Positions 13,176 to 14,431 of a stretch of DNA of 14,431 nucleotides are shown piece after piece (position 1 is the stretch's first letter; each line of letters starts with the position of its first letter). The stretch is from positions 1-14,431 of the forward strand of contig JAEZCB010000290.1 of the NCBI GenBank assembly GCA_023412755.1, given 5' to 3'. A program made the translations under genes and the position numbers. This stretch comes from Bacteroidota bacterium (lineage in GTDB: Bacteria > Bacteroidota > Bacteroidia > Flavobacteriales_F > PHOS-HE28). Below the pieces are notes generated by a model that worked only from the letters and a program-made list of their open reading frames with translations, ran no database searches and was not told the origin of the DNA.

Positions 13176-13565
13176 TTAAGGCAGTGCGAAGAAGAAGTGG
13201 AGCATCGCGAGCCGTTGCTCCACTCCTTCCGCACGGCCGATGTTCCGCCCGCTGGCATCATAGAAGCGTTCACCTTTCACATGCCCCAGGGCCCGGCCGG
13301 CATCATCATACGCGCGGTCACCATCTAATCTGCCAAGTAGGCGACCTCTTTCATCATAGACCCGTTCATTCTGCATTCGTCCGATCAACCGGCCGCTGCC
13401 GTCATAAACACTGCCTTGATCCATTCTTCCGCTTTGCCGCCCCTGGGCATCGTAGATCCTGCCATTCTCATAGCGTTGGATAACCCTGCCGCTGGCATCG
13501 TACAGCCGCTGTGCCTGCAGGTGTGCCCAGGGCAGGAGCAGTAAAAAAGGTAACAGGAAGCGCAT
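13176..13565 (-). CDS. Exported beta-flower repeat protein (six 16-residue repeats)
   Basis: The 129-residue protein has a signal peptide at about 1-18 (LLPFLLLLPWAHLQA/Q). Residues 20-115 are six repeats of exactly 16 residues with the pattern xxYDxxGRxxGRxxxx, for example RIYDAQGRQSGRMDQG and RVYDERGRLLGRLDGD. The Tyr-Asp and Gly-Arg positions are nearly invariant; repeat 1 has Gln for the second Gly and repeat 5 has His for the last Arg. The tail, VEQRLAMLHFFFALP, resembles the hydrophobic end of Bacteroidota proteins annotated as 4-fold or 5-fold beta-flower, whose units carry similar YDxxGxxIGR strings. If each unit is one blade, this would be a six-fold version. Function is unknown; it is probably periplasmic or surface located. 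A GATCTTTG box lies about 30 nt upstream of the start. Confidence 0.85.
   Translation of the reverse strand: MRFLLPFLLLLPWAHLQAQRLYDASGRVIQRYENGRIYDAQGRQSGRMDQGSVYDGSGRLIGRMQNERVYDERGRLLGRLDGDRAYDDAGRALGHVKGERFYDASGRNIGRAEGVEQRLAMLHFFFALP
13221..13508 (-). repeat. Six 48-bp tandem coding repeats
   Basis: Six consecutive 48-bp units encode the 16-residue repeats of the beta-flower protein with no insertions or deletions between units. The DNA copies are diverged at third positions, which suggests that the protein repeat is old and under selection, not freshly expanded. Confidence 0.9.
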
Positions 13566-13663
13566 GGGTGGTTTGCTTATGTGTACCGTTCATCACAAAG
13601 ATCGTGCTGCGCTCTTTATCTTGTAGCTTCCTTTGAAGTGATCAATTCCAAAAACCTTCACAC

Positions 13664-14431
13664 ATGAGAACACCATTATTCTTCACCGCTGCCTTGGCGG
13701 CATGTATGGCACAGGCGCAATGCGATTTCGATCCGGTGATCTTTCCGGAGCAGATAGAGAACCTTTGTCCGGGAGAGGAGATCACCCTCTTCACAGGAGA
13801 TTTCGATAGTTTCCAATGGTACTTCGATGGGCAACCGATAGATGGTGCCACCGGCCCCACCCACACGGTGACCTACTTCTTCGCAGGACCATACTCGGTA
13901 GAGGTTACGCATGAGGGCTGCACCGAGATGAGCCCAGAGATCTGGGTGGATGGATGGATGTTTCTGCCGCCCACTGTGATCCACGGAGGTGATGAGCCTG
14001 TGGGCCTGGACCCGTTCGGCAATCCATCCTTCTGTGAAGGGCAGATGCTCACGCTGGAAATGGGCTTGCCCTACACGGAGAATATCATTTGGATGAACAA
14101 TGGCGTACCCATTGAAGGCGAAACAGGCACCACTCTGGTGATCACCGAGAGCGGAAGCTACACAGCCTCTGCCGCACCAGCGGAATGTCCCAACAATGTG
14201 GTTGGTCTGGGCGTGGAAATAACGGTCACCTTCCTGGAGACCCAACAGCCGCAGATCATGGAGCAGGATGACCAGATCTGTGCCTTTCCCTTGGGTCAGA
14301 GCTACACATGGTACTTGAATGGAGAAGAGATCGATGAGGAGGAGGCATGCATCACACCTTCCTCCTCAGGTCCATACACGGTGTTTGTTGATTATGGCCA
14401 GCCGTGCCAGATCATTTCCGAACCCTATCTC
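13664..14431 (+). CDS. Large secreted protein with Ig/PKD-like repeats, 3' end cut by window edge
   Basis: An open frame of 256 codons runs from ATG 13664 to the right edge. The N terminus is a signal peptide with probable cleavage at AQA/QC near residue 18. The visible part shows at least three Ig-like modules, each with a Cys, a Trp or Tyr in W-Y/M-x-N/F-x-G and a second Cys: LCPGEEITLF with FQWYFDGQPIDG; FCEGQMLTLEM with IIWMNNGVPIEG; and ICAFPLGQSYTWYLNGEEID. They close with GPYSVEVTHEGC, GSYTASAAPAEC and GPYTVFVDYGQPC. Such repeats are usual in Bacteroidota adhesin-like proteins that end in a T9SS sorting domain, which would lie beyond the window. The third module has an unusually acidic EEIDEEEACI loop. 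It is divergent from the beta-flower gene across a 98-bp spacer. Confidence 0.87.
   Translation, partial: MRTPLFFTAALAACMAQAQCDFDPVIFPEQIENLCPGEEITLFTGDFDSFQWYFDGQPIDGATGPTHTVTYFFAGPYSVEVTHEGCTEMSPEIWVDGWMFLPPTVIHGGDEPVGLDPFGNPSFCEGQMLTLEMGLPYTENIIWMNNGVPIEGETGTTLVITESGSYTASAAPAECPNNVVGLGVEITVTFLETQQPQIMEQDDQICAFPLGQSYTWYLNGEEIDEEEACITPSSSGPYTVFVDYGQPCQIISEPYL

Noticed and set aside
13176..13565. The 48-bp periodicity as a CRISPR or intergenic repeat array
   Set aside because: The periodicity keeps the reading frame, encodes a signal-peptide-bearing protein, and the units differ at third positions without unique spacers.

Overview
The window looks like chromosomal DNA of a Bacteroidota bacterium, most likely a Flavobacteriales-type lineage with fairly high GC (mid-50s per cent by eye). 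Reasons: a DUF4294 protein, type IX secretion (T9SS) sorting domains, a PorT-like outer-membrane barrel, a single-RRM RNA-binding protein, a beta-flower repeat protein, and Bacteroidota-type TAnnTTTG promoter boxes instead of clear Shine-Dalgarno sequences. I see no tRNA, rRNA, CRISPR array, transposase, phage gene or defence cassette.

Left part (1-1921, minus strand): pcm (protein-L-isoaspartate methyltransferase) followed by a fused NnrE-NnrD NAD(P)HX repair enzyme that runs off the left edge. Both repair spontaneous chemical damage, and they are probably co-transcribed. Positions 1922-2001 hold two facing promoter boxes. To the right, a plus-strand run (2002-6270) carries a Gfo/Idh/MocA oxidoreductase, a lipoprotein, a polyprenyl-phosphate sugar-1-phosphate transferase that overlaps the lipoprotein gene by 4 bp, and 3-hydroxybutyryl-CoA dehydrogenase. 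The first three look like an envelope glycan unit. The fourth may have its own promoter.

Middle part (6308-10940): an outer-membrane barrel gene; an orphan 87-codon T9SS sorting domain with no signal peptide or ATG; a convergent DUF4294 gene whose stop codon overlaps that of the orphan; a biotin carboxylase subunit (accC type) with no carrier-protein gene beside it; and, divergent from it, a THUMP-type 23S rRNA guanine-N2 methyltransferase.

Right part (10941-14431) is accessory-like. It holds the 3' remnant of a voltage-gated-type K+ channel gene with two compensating one-base shifts, an RRM protein, a secreted Fn3-like protein with a weak T9SS-like tail, two tandem 70-residue two-helix membrane proteins, a secreted protein made of six exact 16-residue repeats (beta-flower family), and the start of a large Ig-like secreted protein cut by the right edge.

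No strikingly new multi-gene system is evident. The points most worth following are the orphan sorting domain, the broken channel gene, the lipoprotein/sugar-transferase coupling, the repeat protein with its small membrane neighbours, and a recurring TAnnTTCG box close to start codons.
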